This document shows, in pieces, positions 25,517-33,543 of a DNA stretch of 64,000 nt. A program made the translations under genes and the position numbers. Numbering within the stretch: the stretch's first letter is position 1; every line of letters begins with the position of its first letter. The stretch is from Trebonia sp963759545 (lineage in GTDB: Bacteria; Actinomycetota; Actinomycetes; Streptosporangiales; Streptosporangiaceae), in the NCBI GenBank assembly GCA_963759545.1, contig CAVXAB010000026.1:1-64000 (forward strand), in the 5' to 3' direction. A model generated the notes under the pieces. That model was not told the origin of the DNA. It searched no databases and worked only from the letters and a program-made list of their open reading frames with translations.

Positions 25517-26461
25517 ATGCCGGACAAGCTGTTGCGCATGCACCGGACTGACCAGGGACACGCCGTCAGGGACCGCCCGGTCATGCTGGCGATCGCGGGC
25601 GACAGCGCGTCCGGCAAGACGACGATCACCGCCGGGCTGGTCAAGGCCCTCGGCGTGGAGCGCTGCACGGCCGTCTGCGTCGATGACTACCACCAGTACG
25701 ACCGGTCGGAGCGCAAGAGCCTCCCGTTCACCGCGCTTCACCCCGACTGCAACTACATCGACATCATGGAGCAGCACCTGCAGCTGCTGGCCACCGGCCA
25801 CCCGGTGCTCAAGCCGGTCTACGACCACCACACGGGCACGCTCGCGCGCCCCCAGTACGTGGAGCCCAGGGAGTTCGTCATCATCGAGGGCCTCCTCCCG
25901 CTGCACACCAAGCTGGCCGCCGCCTGCTTTGACGTCACCGTCTACCTCAACCCGCCGGAAGCCATCCGCCGCGACTGGAAGGTCAGGCGCGACACCGTCG
26001 ACCGCGGCTACACGCCCGAGCAGGTGCGAGCCGAACTCGACCGCCGCGAGCCGGAGTCGGAGCGGTTCATCCGCCCGCAGCGCGCCCGCGCGGACATCGT
26101 GGTCCGCTTCGCCCCGGTCGAGCGGCGCGTCGACCCACCTGGCACCCCGCTGTCGGCCGAGCTGCTGCTGCGCCCCACGATCAGGCACCCGGACCTCACG
26201 ACCATTCTCGCGGGCAGCGGCGGCTCGATGCACCTCAAGCTGACGAGGGACTCCGACGGCCGCCCGGTCGACTCCCTGCACGTCCACGGCTACGCGCCTG
26301 CCGAGGACACCCAGCTGCTGGAAAAGGCGATCTGGTCCGGCCTTGGCGGCACGACAGAGCTCCCGACCGTCCTCGGCGACCTGGGCGAAGGCAAGCGCAG
26401 CGAGCCCCTGGCGGTCACCCAGCTCCTCCTCCTGCACCACCTGACCGAGTCCGCCCGCTAA
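25517..26461 (+). CDS. cbbP: Phosphoribulokinase (class II-like)
   Basis: Makes ribulose-1,5-bisphosphate from ribulose-5-phosphate and ATP for RuBisCO. ATG 25517 has GGAAGGA six bases upstream; the frame is open further but without support. Motifs of 314 residues: P-loop AIAGDSASGKTTI, VCVDDYHQYDRSERK, ALHPDCNYIDIM, KPVYDHHTG, EFVIIEGLLPLH, WKVRRDTVDRGYTPEQ and RADIVVRF. The DDYH and YDHHTG pattern follows plant/cyanobacterial-type PRK more than the short proteobacterial class. Uridine kinase is the alternative, made unlikely by these motifs and the neighbouring cbb genes. Confidence 0.85.
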   Translation: MPDKLLRMHRTDQGHAVRDRPVMLAIAGDSASGKTTITAGLVKALGVERCTAVCVDDYHQYDRSERKSLPFTALHPDCNYIDIMEQHLQLLATGHPVLKPVYDHHTGTLARPQYVEPREFVIIEGLLPLHTKLAAACFDVTVYLNPPEAIRRDWKVRRDTVDRGYTPEQVRAELDRREPESERFIRPQRARADIVVRFAPVERRVDPPGTPLSAELLLRPTIRHPDLTTILAGSGGSMHLKLTRDSDGRPVDSLHVHGYAPAEDTQLLEKAIWSGLGGTTELPTVLGDLGEGKRSEPLAVTQLLLLHHLTESAR

Positions 26462-26650
26462 GGCAACGATCAAAACCAAGATCAAGCCCAACCCGGTAAT
26501 CCCGAACGGATGCGGCTGACTCGCCCCGCGCCACGTGACTGCCATGGTCGCTCCCGCCAGGCCCGGCCCAGGCCCGGTGGTGATCGCGAGTCCTGGCCCG
26601 TCGGGGCGGGCGAGCGCGCGGCCTGCCGCCGCCGCTTGCGCGCCGCGGCA

Positions 26651-26688
26651 CGCCCAGGCAGATAACAGCAAGAAGCGAAACCTGGGCG
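26651..26688 (+). repeat. GATAACAGCAAGAAG hairpin element, copy 4
   Basis: Arms CGCCCAGG (26651-26658) and CCTGGGCG (26681-26688) pair perfectly around a loop containing the 15-mer at 26661-26675. It lies between cbbP and cbbR on the coding strand. Confidence 0.85.
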
Positions 26689-26702
26689 GCTGCTGCGTGA
26701 TA

Positions 26703-26720
26703 CTTAACCGAAAGGTTTAG
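26703..26720. promoter_or_regulatory. Candidate LysR-type operator before cbbR
   Basis: CTTAACCGAAAGGTTTAG is an interrupted palindrome (TTAACC / GGTTTA) 21 bp upstream of the cbbR GTG. It shares the TTAAC half-site with the region before cbbL. Autoregulation is inferred. Confidence 0.5.
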
Positions 26721-26741
26721 CCAACTGCTTGGAGACGGTGC

Positions 26742-27638
26742 GTGTCGACAGAGGCCAGGCTCCGTTCCCTCGTGGCCGTCGCCGACTCGGGATCGGTCCG
26801 CGAGGCTGCCCGCAGGCTCACGGTCACCGAGCCCGCGGTCTCGGCGGCCCTGGCCGCGCTCGCCCGCGAGGTCAAGGCGCCGCTCGTGGAGCGCGACGGC
26901 CGCGGCCTGCGCCTTACGCCAGCCGGCGAGGCCTACGCGGCCTACGCCCGTCGCATACTCGGCCTGCACGAGGAGGCCATCGCGGCGGCCCGCTCCGGTG
27001 GCGACGCGGGCCGGGGCCTTGTTCGCGTGGCGGCCGTGCCCACGGCGGGTGAGCACCTGCTGCCCGCGGCACTGGCCTCGTTCCTCGCCAGGTACCCGGC
27101 GGTCGACCTGCGCCTTGAGGTCGGCCCGTCCGAGCGGACCTGGGCCATGTTCGCGGCGCACGAGGCCGACGTGGTCATCGGCGGTCGCCCGCCCGCGCAC
27201 GCCGCTGACGCGGTGATCCGCGCCACCAGGCCCAACTTGCTTGTCGTGGTGGCGGCGCCCGCCGTCGCGTCGGCGTTCGACCCGGCGGTAACCCGGTGGC
27301 TGCAACGGGAGGCCGGGTCCGCGACCCGTGCCCACGCCGAGAGCCTGCTTGCCGGGCTGGAGGCGGCCCCGCCGGCGCTGACCCTCGGCTCGACCGGCGC
27401 GGTGATCGCGGGCGCGGTCGCGGGCCTTGGCGCGACCCTGGTCCCCAGGGAGGCGGTCAGGGACCGGCTGGCGGCAGGGGATCTCGTGGAGGTGCCACTG
27501 CCCGGCACTCCGTTGCGGCGCCCCTGGCGCGCGGTCACGCACGAGGCCGTTCCCGCGGCGCCGCGCCTGCTCGTCGACCACCTGGTCAAGCACGGTGGCT
27601 GGCGGGTACCGGCCGGCCAGGATAAAGCGATCACTTAA
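26742..27638 (+). CDS. cbbR: LysR-family regulator, CbbR-like
   Basis: 298 residues. The N-terminal winged helix-turn-helix is SGSVREAARRLTVTEPAVSA, and the periplasmic-binding-like effector domain begins LVRVAAVPTAGEHLLPAALA. Its position directly before cbbL supports a CbbR role: sensing a metabolite of carbon fixation and activating the operon. It is co-directional with cbbLS rather than divergent, which is less usual. The stop codon lies inside a TTAACT word that may be part of the cbbL operator. Confidence 0.82.
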   Translation: MSTEARLRSLVAVADSGSVREAARRLTVTEPAVSAALAALAREVKAPLVERDGRGLRLTPAGEAYAAYARRILGLHEEAIAAARSGGDAGRGLVRVAAVPTAGEHLLPAALASFLARYPAVDLRLEVGPSERTWAMFAAHEADVVIGGRPPAHAADAVIRATRPNLLVVVAAPAVASAFDPAVTRWLQREAGSATRAHAESLLAGLEAAPPALTLGSTGAVIAGAVAGLGATLVPREAVRDRLAAGDLVEVPLPGTPLRRPWRAVTHEAVPAAPRLLVDHLVKHGGWRVPAGQDKAIT

Positions 27639-27658
27639 CTATCAAGTAAAAAAGTTAA
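27635..27658. promoter_or_regulatory. Candidate CbbR operator before cbbL
   Basis: An AT-rich dyad TTAACT (27635-27640) and AGTTAA (27653-27658), with a CAAGTAA word between, overlaps the cbbR stop and lies about 70-90 bp before the cbbL start. The same TTAAC half occurs before cbbR. Confidence 0.5.
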
Positions 27659-27724
27659 TTGATCATTGTCGAATTGCCCTTCAGGATGGAGTTGCGAGCA
27701 GCGATCCGACAGGAGGGCCGAGCG

Positions 27725-29149
27725 ATGGCGGAACGGTGGAGCGCCGGAGTGCTCCAGTATGCGGAGATGGGCTACTGGCAGCCCGACTACGAGCCGAAGG
27801 CGACGGACGTGCTAGCGGCGTTCCGTGTCACCCCGCAGCCGGGCGTGCCGCCGGAGGAGGCGGGCGCGGCGGTCGCGGGGGAGTCCTCGACCGCGACCTG
27901 GACGGTCGTGTGGACCGACCGGCTCACCGCCCACGACCATTACCAGGGCAAGTGCTACCGGATCGATCCGGTCCCGGGTAACCCCGAGCAGTTCATGGCC
28001 TACATCGCCTACGACATGGACCTATTCGAGGAAGGCTCCATCGCCAACCTGTCCAGCTCCATCATCGGCAACGTCTTCGGCTTCAAGGCGCTGAAGGCCC
28101 TGCGGCTGGAGGACATGCGCATCCCGCCGCATTACGCCAAGACCTTCCAGGGACCCGCGCACGGCATCGTGATGGAGCGCGAGTACCTCGGCAAGTACGG
28201 CCGCCCGCTCCTCGGCGCCACCGTCAAGCCGAAGCTCGGCCTGTCCGCCCGCAACTACGGCCGGGTCGTCTACGAGGCGCTGCGCGGCGGCCTCGACTTC
28301 ACCAAGGACGACGAGAACATCAACTCGCAGCCGTTCATGCGCTGGCGCGACCGCTTCGTGCACTGCATGGAGGCCGTGACCAAGGCCGAGGCGGAGACCG
28401 GTGAGGTCAAGGGCCACTACCTCAACGTCACCGCGGCGACGATGGAGGACATGTACGAGCGGGCCGACTTCGCCAGGGAGATCGGCTCGGTGATCGTGAT
28501 GATCGACCTCACGGTCGGCTACACCGCGATCCAGTCCATGGCCAAGTGGGCGCGGCGCAACGGCGTCCTGCTTCACCTGCACCGGGCCGGCCACTCCACC
28601 TACACCAGGCAGAAGTCCCACGGCGTCTCGTTCCGGGTAATCGCCAAGTGGATGCGCCTTGCGGGCGTCGACCACGTCCACGCGGGCACCGCCGTCGGCA
28701 AGCTGGAAGGCGACCCGGCCACGGTGCGGGGCTACTACGAGACCCTGCGCTGCGACAAGGCCGACCCGGATCCAGTGCGTGGCCTGTACTTCGAGCAGGA
28801 CTGGGCGTCGGTACCCGCGGTCATGCCGGTCGCGTCCGGCGGCATCCACGCCGGCCAGATGCACCAGCTCCTGTCGCTGTTCGGCGACGACGTGATCCTC
28901 CAGTTCGGCGGCGGCACCATCGGCCACCCGATGGGCATCGCCGCGGGCGCGGCCGCGAACCGGGTAGCGCTCGAGGCGATGGTCAAGGCCCGCAACGAGG
29001 GCCGTGACATCGACTTCGAGGGGCCGGACATCCTGCGCGCCGCCGCCAGGCGAAGTCCCGAGCTCGACGCCGCCCTCGCGACGTGGGGCGACGTGACCTT
29101 CAACTACGAGTCCACCGACACGCCCGACCTGGTGGTGACGCCGTCATGA
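27725..29149 (+). CDS. cbbL: RuBisCO large subunit, form I (red-type)
   Basis: Carboxylates ribulose-1,5-bisphosphate. ATG 27725 follows AGGAGGG by seven bases. The 474-residue length is typical of form I. Active-site residues are present: the loop Glu in GESSTATWTVVWTDRLT, Lys in GATVKPKLGLS, the carbamylated Lys with its Asp-Glu pair in GLDFTKDDENINSQ, His in LHLHRAGHSTYTR, loop 6 Lys in HAGTAVGKLEGDPATV, and the phosphate-binding GGGTIGHPMGIAAGAAANR. Nothing suggests inactivation. Linkage to cbbX indicates the red-type lineage. Translation is coupled to cbbS by a 4-base overlap. Confidence 0.97.
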   Translation: MAERWSAGVLQYAEMGYWQPDYEPKATDVLAAFRVTPQPGVPPEEAGAAVAGESSTATWTVVWTDRLTAHDHYQGKCYRIDPVPGNPEQFMAYIAYDMDLFEEGSIANLSSSIIGNVFGFKALKALRLEDMRIPPHYAKTFQGPAHGIVMEREYLGKYGRPLLGATVKPKLGLSARNYGRVVYEALRGGLDFTKDDENINSQPFMRWRDRFVHCMEAVTKAEAETGEVKGHYLNVTAATMEDMYERADFAREIGSVIVMIDLTVGYTAIQSMAKWARRNGVLLHLHRAGHSTYTRQKSHGVSFRVIAKWMRLAGVDHVHAGTAVGKLEGDPATVRGYYETLRCDKADPDPVRGLYFEQDWASVPAVMPVASGGIHAGQMHQLLSLFGDDVILQFGGGTIGHPMGIAAGAAANRVALEAMVKARNEGRDIDFEGPDILRAAARRSPELDAALATWGDVTFNYESTDTPDLVVTPS

Positions 29150-29481
29150 GCCAGCCCGCGCCCGCCGCCCGGATCACCCAGGGCGCCTTCTCGTTCCTGC
29201 CGGACCTCACCGACGAGGAGATCGCCGCCCAGCTGACGTACGCGCTGCGCAACGGCTGGGCGATCTCGATCGAGCACACCGATGACCCCAGGCCCCGCAA
29301 CAACTACTGGGACATGTGGGGCCTGCCCATGTTCGACCTGCCCGACCCGTCCGCCGCGCTCATCGAGATCAACGAGTGCCGCGGCGCCCACCCGGGGCAC
29401 CACATCCGCGTGTCCGCCTACGACGCGTCCTACGGCCGCCAGACCACGGCCCTGTCGTTCCTGGTCCACCGGCCCCAGTGA
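29146..29481 (+). CDS. cbbS: RuBisCO small subunit
   Basis: 111 residues starting MSQPAPAARITQGAFSFLPD at ATG 29146, overlapping the cbbL stop (ATGA). Conserved parts are LTDEEIAAQLTYALRNGWA, ISIEHTDDPRPRNNYWDMWG, LPMFDLPDPSAALIEINECR and the final TTALSFLVHRP. It stops there, so it lacks the roughly 30-residue C-terminal hairpin extension found in proteobacterial form IC and red-algal small subunits. That extension lines the central channel, so holoenzyme assembly may differ. Confidence 0.95.
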   Translation: MSQPAPAARITQGAFSFLPDLTDEEIAAQLTYALRNGWAISIEHTDDPRPRNNYWDMWGLPMFDLPDPSAALIEINECRGAHPGHHIRVSAYDASYGRQTTALSFLVHRPQ

Positions 29482-29540
29482 GGCCAGCGCAGTGAACGAC
29501 GAGAGCGGTCGACCTGGCGGCGGAGCGCGCCGATGCGGGC

Positions 29541-30434
29541 GTGGACGCCGTGCTCGACGCCCTCGACGCCGAACTGGTCGGCCTTGTTCCCGTCAAGACG
29601 CGCATCCGCGAGATCGCCGCCCTGCTCCTGGTCGACCGGGCGCGGGCGCGGTTCGGCCTGTCCGCACGGGCGCCGTCGCTGCACATGTCCTTCACCGGCA
29701 ACCCGGGCACGGGGAAGACCACGGTGGCGCTGCGGATGGCGGAGCTGCTGCACCGCCTCGGCTACCTGCGCACGAAAAAGGTCGTCTCGGTTACCCGTGA
29801 CGACCTGGTCGGCCAGTACGTCGGTCACACCGCGCCGAAGACCAAGGAGGCGCTCAAGCGCGCGATGGGCGGCGTGCTGTTCATCGACGAGGCCTACTAC
29901 CTCTACCGGGCGGAGAACGAGCGCGACTACGGCGGCGAGGCGATCGAGATCCTGCTGCAGTACATGGAGAACCACCGCGATGACCTGGTGGTGATCCTGG
30001 CCGGCTACGCCGACCGCATGGAGACGTTCTTCGCCTCCAACCCTGGGATGTCGTCGCGGATCGCCCACCACCTGGACTTCCCCGACTACGCACTCGACGA
30101 GCTCACCGCGATCGCCGCCCTGATGCTCGGCGGCCAGCGGTACCGCCTGGCGGCCGAGGCGGAACCGGTCTTCCGTGACTACCTGGCCCGCCGGATGACC
30201 CAGCCGAGGTTCGCGAACGCCCGCAGCGTCAGGAACGCCCTGGAACGCGCCCGCCTTCGTCAGGCGAACCGCCTCATGGCCGCCACGGGCCCGGTCACGA
30301 GAGACGACCTGATGCGCCTGGACCCGGAGGACTTCCTGGCCAGTCGCGTGTTCACTGAGTTAACAAATGTGACTGTGGGGACTGAGAGGCGGGTAACATG
30401 CCAGCGCGCGGTTCGCGGCGCGCGTCGCGGGTAG
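29541..30434 (+). CDS. cbbX: CbbX-type AAA+ RuBisCO activase
   Basis: Remodels red-type RuBisCO that is blocked by sugar phosphates, using ATP. Features: ELVGLVPVKTRIREIAALLL, Walker A SFTGNPGTGKTTVALRM, the pore-loop region TRDDLVGQYVGHTAPKTKEA, Walker B MGGVLFIDEAYYLYR, and sensor regions VVILAGYADRMETFF and FANARSVRNALERARLRQ. GTG 29541 is the only clean in-frame start, but family-like residues (VDLAAERADAG) continue upstream in the same frame. A GTG at 29492 would join them if one base were removed, so a frameshift at the start is possible. 9 bp separate it from otsA. Confidence 0.92.
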   Translation: MDAVLDALDAELVGLVPVKTRIREIAALLLVDRARARFGLSARAPSLHMSFTGNPGTGKTTVALRMAELLHRLGYLRTKKVVSVTRDDLVGQYVGHTAPKTKEALKRAMGGVLFIDEAYYLYRAENERDYGGEAIEILLQYMENHRDDLVVILAGYADRMETFFASNPGMSSRIAHHLDFPDYALDELTAIAALMLGGQRYRLAAEAEPVFRDYLARRMTQPRFANARSVRNALERARLRQANRLMAATGPVTRDDLMRLDPEDFLASRVFTELTNVTVGTERRVTCQRAVRGARRG

Positions 30435-30443
30435 CGGCTGGTT

Positions 30444-31853
30444 ATGCGAGAAAGACCAGTGATCGCCGTGGCTAACCGGCTGCCCGTCCAGCAAGGCGAC
30501 AACGGGTGGGAGCTGTCGCCTGGCGGCCTGGTAACCGCGCTGCGACCGGTGATGGCCACCCACCCGGGCGCCTGGGTCGGCTGGGACGGCGGCAGCAAGG
30601 GCGTGCCGCAGACGTTCCCTGACTCGGGCATCCAGCTGATGCCGATCGGGCTGTCCGCGGCGCAGGTCCGCGACTACTACCGGGGGTTCTCCAACGCGAC
30701 CCTGTGGCCGCTCCTGCACGACGCGATCGAGAAGCCTCGCTTCGAGCGTGCCTGGTGGCGTGCCTATCAGGAGGTCAACCGCCTCTTCGCCGAGCGGGCG
30801 ATGTCCGCACTTGACGGGCGGCCAGACGCGATCGCCTGGGTGCATGACTATCAGCTGATGCTCGTCCCGCAGTTGCTGCGTGACCGGCACGCCGACCAGC
30901 CGATCGGGTTCTTCCTGCACGTGCCGTGGCCGTCGCCGGTCATCTACGCCCGGCTGCCCTGGCGGGAGCAGGTGCTGCGCGGCTTGCTCGGCGCCGACGT
31001 GGTCGGCTTCCACACCGACGAGTACCGCGGCAACTTCCTGCGCTCCTGCGCGCGCCAGTTGTCAGACTCGGGCATCGAGGTGCGCGGGTCGTCGGTGGTG
31101 CTGCCCGACGGCCGCGCGGTGGCCACGGTCACCGCGCCCATCTCCATCGACGCCGCGCAGTTCGCCGCCTCGGCGGCGGACCCCGCGGTAAAGGACGACA
31201 TCACCGCGCTGGAAGAGCAGTTCAACGGCCGGACCCTGCTGCTTGGCGCCGACCGGCTCGACTACACGAAGGGGATCATCGAGCGCCTGCTCGCGGTCGA
31301 GATGCTGCTAGAGCGGCGCCAGGACCTGCGTACCAGCCTCGCGTTCCTGCAGATCGCCATGCCGAGCAGGGACGACGTGCGCGAGTACCGCCAGCTGCGG
31401 AGCACCGTGGAGCAGCACGTCGGCCGGATCAACGGCCGGTTCACCGAGCCGGGCAACGACGTGCCGGTGCACTACCTGTACCGGGGGCTGTCGCAGCAGC
31501 AGCTGTCCGCGTACTACGCGTTCGCCGACGGGATGCTCGTCACGCCGCTGATGGACGGCATGAACCTGGTCTGCAAGGAGTACGTGACCGTGCAGCAGGC
31601 GCACGGCGGCAGCGGCGTCCTCATCCTCAGCGAGTTCACCGGCGCCGCCGACGAGCTGTCGCAGGCCGTGCTCTGCAACCCCTTCGACGTGGAGGGCCTG
31701 TCTTACCGGATCGAGCACGCGCTTGCCCTGGCGCCCGACGCCCGCCGCAAGGCCCTGGCCGCGATGGCCGGCCAGGTCCGCACCCACGACGTCCACGACT
31801 GGGTATCCAGCCAGCTCACGATGATCGCCGCCCGCGGCACCGCAGCGTCATGA
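30444..31853 (+). CDS. otsA: Trehalose-6-phosphate synthase (GT20)
   Basis: Transfers glucose from a nucleotide sugar to glucose-6-phosphate. 469 residues, starting MRERPVIAVANRLPVQQG at ATG 30444. Substrate-binding parts are WVHDYQLMLVPQLLR, FFLHVPWPSPVIYARLPWR, ADVVGFHTDEYRGNFLRSC, LLGADRLDYTKGIIERLLAV and DGMNLVCKEYVTVQQ. It starts 9 bp after cbbX, so it is probably the last gene of the RuBisCO transcript. That would couple CO2 fixation to trehalose as storage or osmoprotectant. No otsB phosphatase follows. Confidence 0.93.
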   Translation: MRERPVIAVANRLPVQQGDNGWELSPGGLVTALRPVMATHPGAWVGWDGGSKGVPQTFPDSGIQLMPIGLSAAQVRDYYRGFSNATLWPLLHDAIEKPRFERAWWRAYQEVNRLFAERAMSALDGRPDAIAWVHDYQLMLVPQLLRDRHADQPIGFFLHVPWPSPVIYARLPWREQVLRGLLGADVVGFHTDEYRGNFLRSCARQLSDSGIEVRGSSVVLPDGRAVATVTAPISIDAAQFAASAADPAVKDDITALEEQFNGRTLLLGADRLDYTKGIIERLLAVEMLLERRQDLRTSLAFLQIAMPSRDDVREYRQLRSTVEQHVGRINGRFTEPGNDVPVHYLYRGLSQQQLSAYYAFADGMLVTPLMDGMNLVCKEYVTVQQAHGGSGVLILSEFTGAADELSQAVLCNPFDVEGLSYRIEHALALAPDARRKALAAMAGQVRTHDVHDWVSSQLTMIAARGTAAS

Positions 31854-31872
31854 CCTGATCGGCCGACGGCCG

Positions 31873-33267
31873 TCACGCCTGGGAGCGCCAGCCCTCGTGG
31901 TAGCTCTCCTGGACGACCTTCGAGTACGGGGCGGGGGAGACGATCGCGCGGACCGCGACCTGCTCGTGCGGCTGCACGGTCGTCTTCTTCGACCCGCCGC
32001 CCGGCTCGCCCCAGATCACGGAAACCTCGGCGCCGACCGGCACGTCGGGGTCGACCGTCGCGAGCGACAGGCCGGCCCGCTCGTTCGCCGAGTAGCCGGT
32101 GAACATCGACAGGCCCACGACCTTGCCCGACGCGTCCACCACGGAGTCGAAGTTCGACGAACCGTAGTTCGCGTTCGGCAGGTCGAAGAACTGGTAGCCG
32201 GGCGCGGGGCCGAGCGGCGAGGCGAGCACCTTGCCCAGGTCCTCGGCGTTCCACTCCAGGGTCACCTTGCGGCGCTGCGTGGCCGGGTCGATCGCCTCCA
32301 GGGCGTCGCGCCCGATGAAGTCGTGGTCGAACTTCACGAACGACCCGTACCCGAGGTCCCACGGGTTCGTGTAGTAGTCGGCAATATTCGAAGACACGAA
32401 CGACCCGGCGATCGCGTTGGTCGCCTCGTAGGAGTCGGCGCCGAGCCATTCCCGGTAGGAGCGCAGCTCGGGCGCGGTGTAGATGGCGGGGAGCGGCGAG
32501 GGGATCCAGCCGGACTCGAGCGTGTTGCAGGAGTAAGCGCGTGCGCCGCAGGGCTCGAGCCCGAACTCCTGGCCCGCCTCGAGGATCGCGTCCCTGATCC
32601 TGTCGTAGGACTCGTACGGGCCCCAGATCTCCAGGCCGGGCGCGCCCGCCATGCCGTGCCGCAGGGTGTGCACCTTCTCGCCGGCGATGTTCATCGAGCC
32701 CATACGGAAGAACCTGACCTGCTCCATCGGCCCGCCGTTGAGCCTCTCGATGACCGCCCACGCGTTCGGCCCCTGGATCTGGAACCGCCACACCTTGCGC
32801 GTGACGACCTTGCCGTACGGCCGCGACGGCGAGCGCGGGTCGAGCACCATGTCGACGTTGTAGCCCTGCGAGCCCTTGTAAAGCAGGTAGTTGGCGACCG
32901 GCGCGCGGCCGACGAAGGTGAACTCCTCCTCGGAGTCATGGAACAGGATGCCGTCACCGATCACGCCGCCCTCCGGCGAGACCGGGACGAACTGCTTCGC
33001 GGTGTCGACGGGGAACTTCGCGGTGGAGTTGATGCCGGTGTCGGTGATCAGCTTCAGCGCGTCCGGACCGGAGATAAAGATGTTGTGCATGTGGTGCGAC
33101 TGATCGTAGAGAACCGCCGTCTCCCGCCACGCGATGACCTCACGGCGGAAGTTCGTGAACTCGGACGGGACGACCGGGTAGATGTACGCGCCAAGCTGGG
33201 AGTTGCGCAGCAGCTCTACCGTGTTCCCCGCGCTGTCGAGCAGCTCCTGCAGGTTCTTCTGGCTCAT
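31873..33267 (-). CDS. ligM-like: Tetrahydrofolate-dependent O-demethylase (LigM/DesA-like)
   Basis: A 464-residue GcvT-fold aminomethyltransferase relative. Start MSQKNLQELLDSAGNTVELL; body motifs LGAYIYPVVPSEFTNFRREV, YDQSHHMHNIFISGPDALKL, KQFVPVSPEGGVIGDGILF, RFQIQGPNAWAVIERLNGG, TLRHGMAGAPGLEIWGPYES, LESGWIPSPLPAIYT and GGSKKTTVQPHEQVAVRA. Length and these blocks agree closely with sphingomonad LigM (vanillate/3-O-methylgallate demethylase), which moves the aryl methyl group to tetrahydrofolate. T-protein of glycine cleavage is shorter and lacks them. It ends convergent with otsA. Substrate is inferred from the family. Confidence 0.82.
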   Translation of the reverse strand: MSQKNLQELLDSAGNTVELLRNSQLGAYIYPVVPSEFTNFRREVIAWRETAVLYDQSHHMHNIFISGPDALKLITDTGINSTAKFPVDTAKQFVPVSPEGGVIGDGILFHDSEEEFTFVGRAPVANYLLYKGSQGYNVDMVLDPRSPSRPYGKVVTRKVWRFQIQGPNAWAVIERLNGGPMEQVRFFRMGSMNIAGEKVHTLRHGMAGAPGLEIWGPYESYDRIRDAILEAGQEFGLEPCGARAYSCNTLESGWIPSPLPAIYTAPELRSYREWLGADSYEATNAIAGSFVSSNIADYYTNPWDLGYGSFVKFDHDFIGRDALEAIDPATQRRKVTLEWNAEDLGKVLASPLGPAPGYQFFDLPNANYGSSNFDSVVDASGKVVGLSMFTGYSANERAGLSLATVDPDVPVGAEVSVIWGEPGGGSKKTTVQPHEQVAVRAIVSPAPYSKVVQESYHEGWRSQA

Positions 33268-33543
33268 AGGTCACCTGTTCTGGTGCGACGTCGGCTTCTC
33301 GTGCGGTCCACATGGTAGTGCCAGGGACTGTGCGGGGTAATGCCCGCTATTGGCACACTTGCACCCCGGTCTTGTGCTGAGAGAACAAAAAGCAAGGGTC
33401 ATCAGAACGGGGGCGTGGCGTTGCCTCCGCGGACACGCGCGTGCCCGCCGGAGTTGGCCGGCCATGTTCGGCATAGAGTGCTTGAAGGGCTCTGAACTGG
33501 ACAGACGGCGCGGGAGTGGTGTCAGTGTGCTGGGGGGAGGCGC

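Noticed and set aside
25517..26461. Uridine kinase
   Set aside because: The DDYH and YDHHTG motifs and the cbb context fit phosphoribulokinase better.
25421..26671. 416-residue minus-strand frame
   Set aside because: Antisense to phosphoribulokinase, whose motifs are unambiguous.
31873..33267. Glycine cleavage T-protein (gcvT)
   Set aside because: About 90 residues too long, and the internal blocks match the LigM/DesA demethylase group instead.
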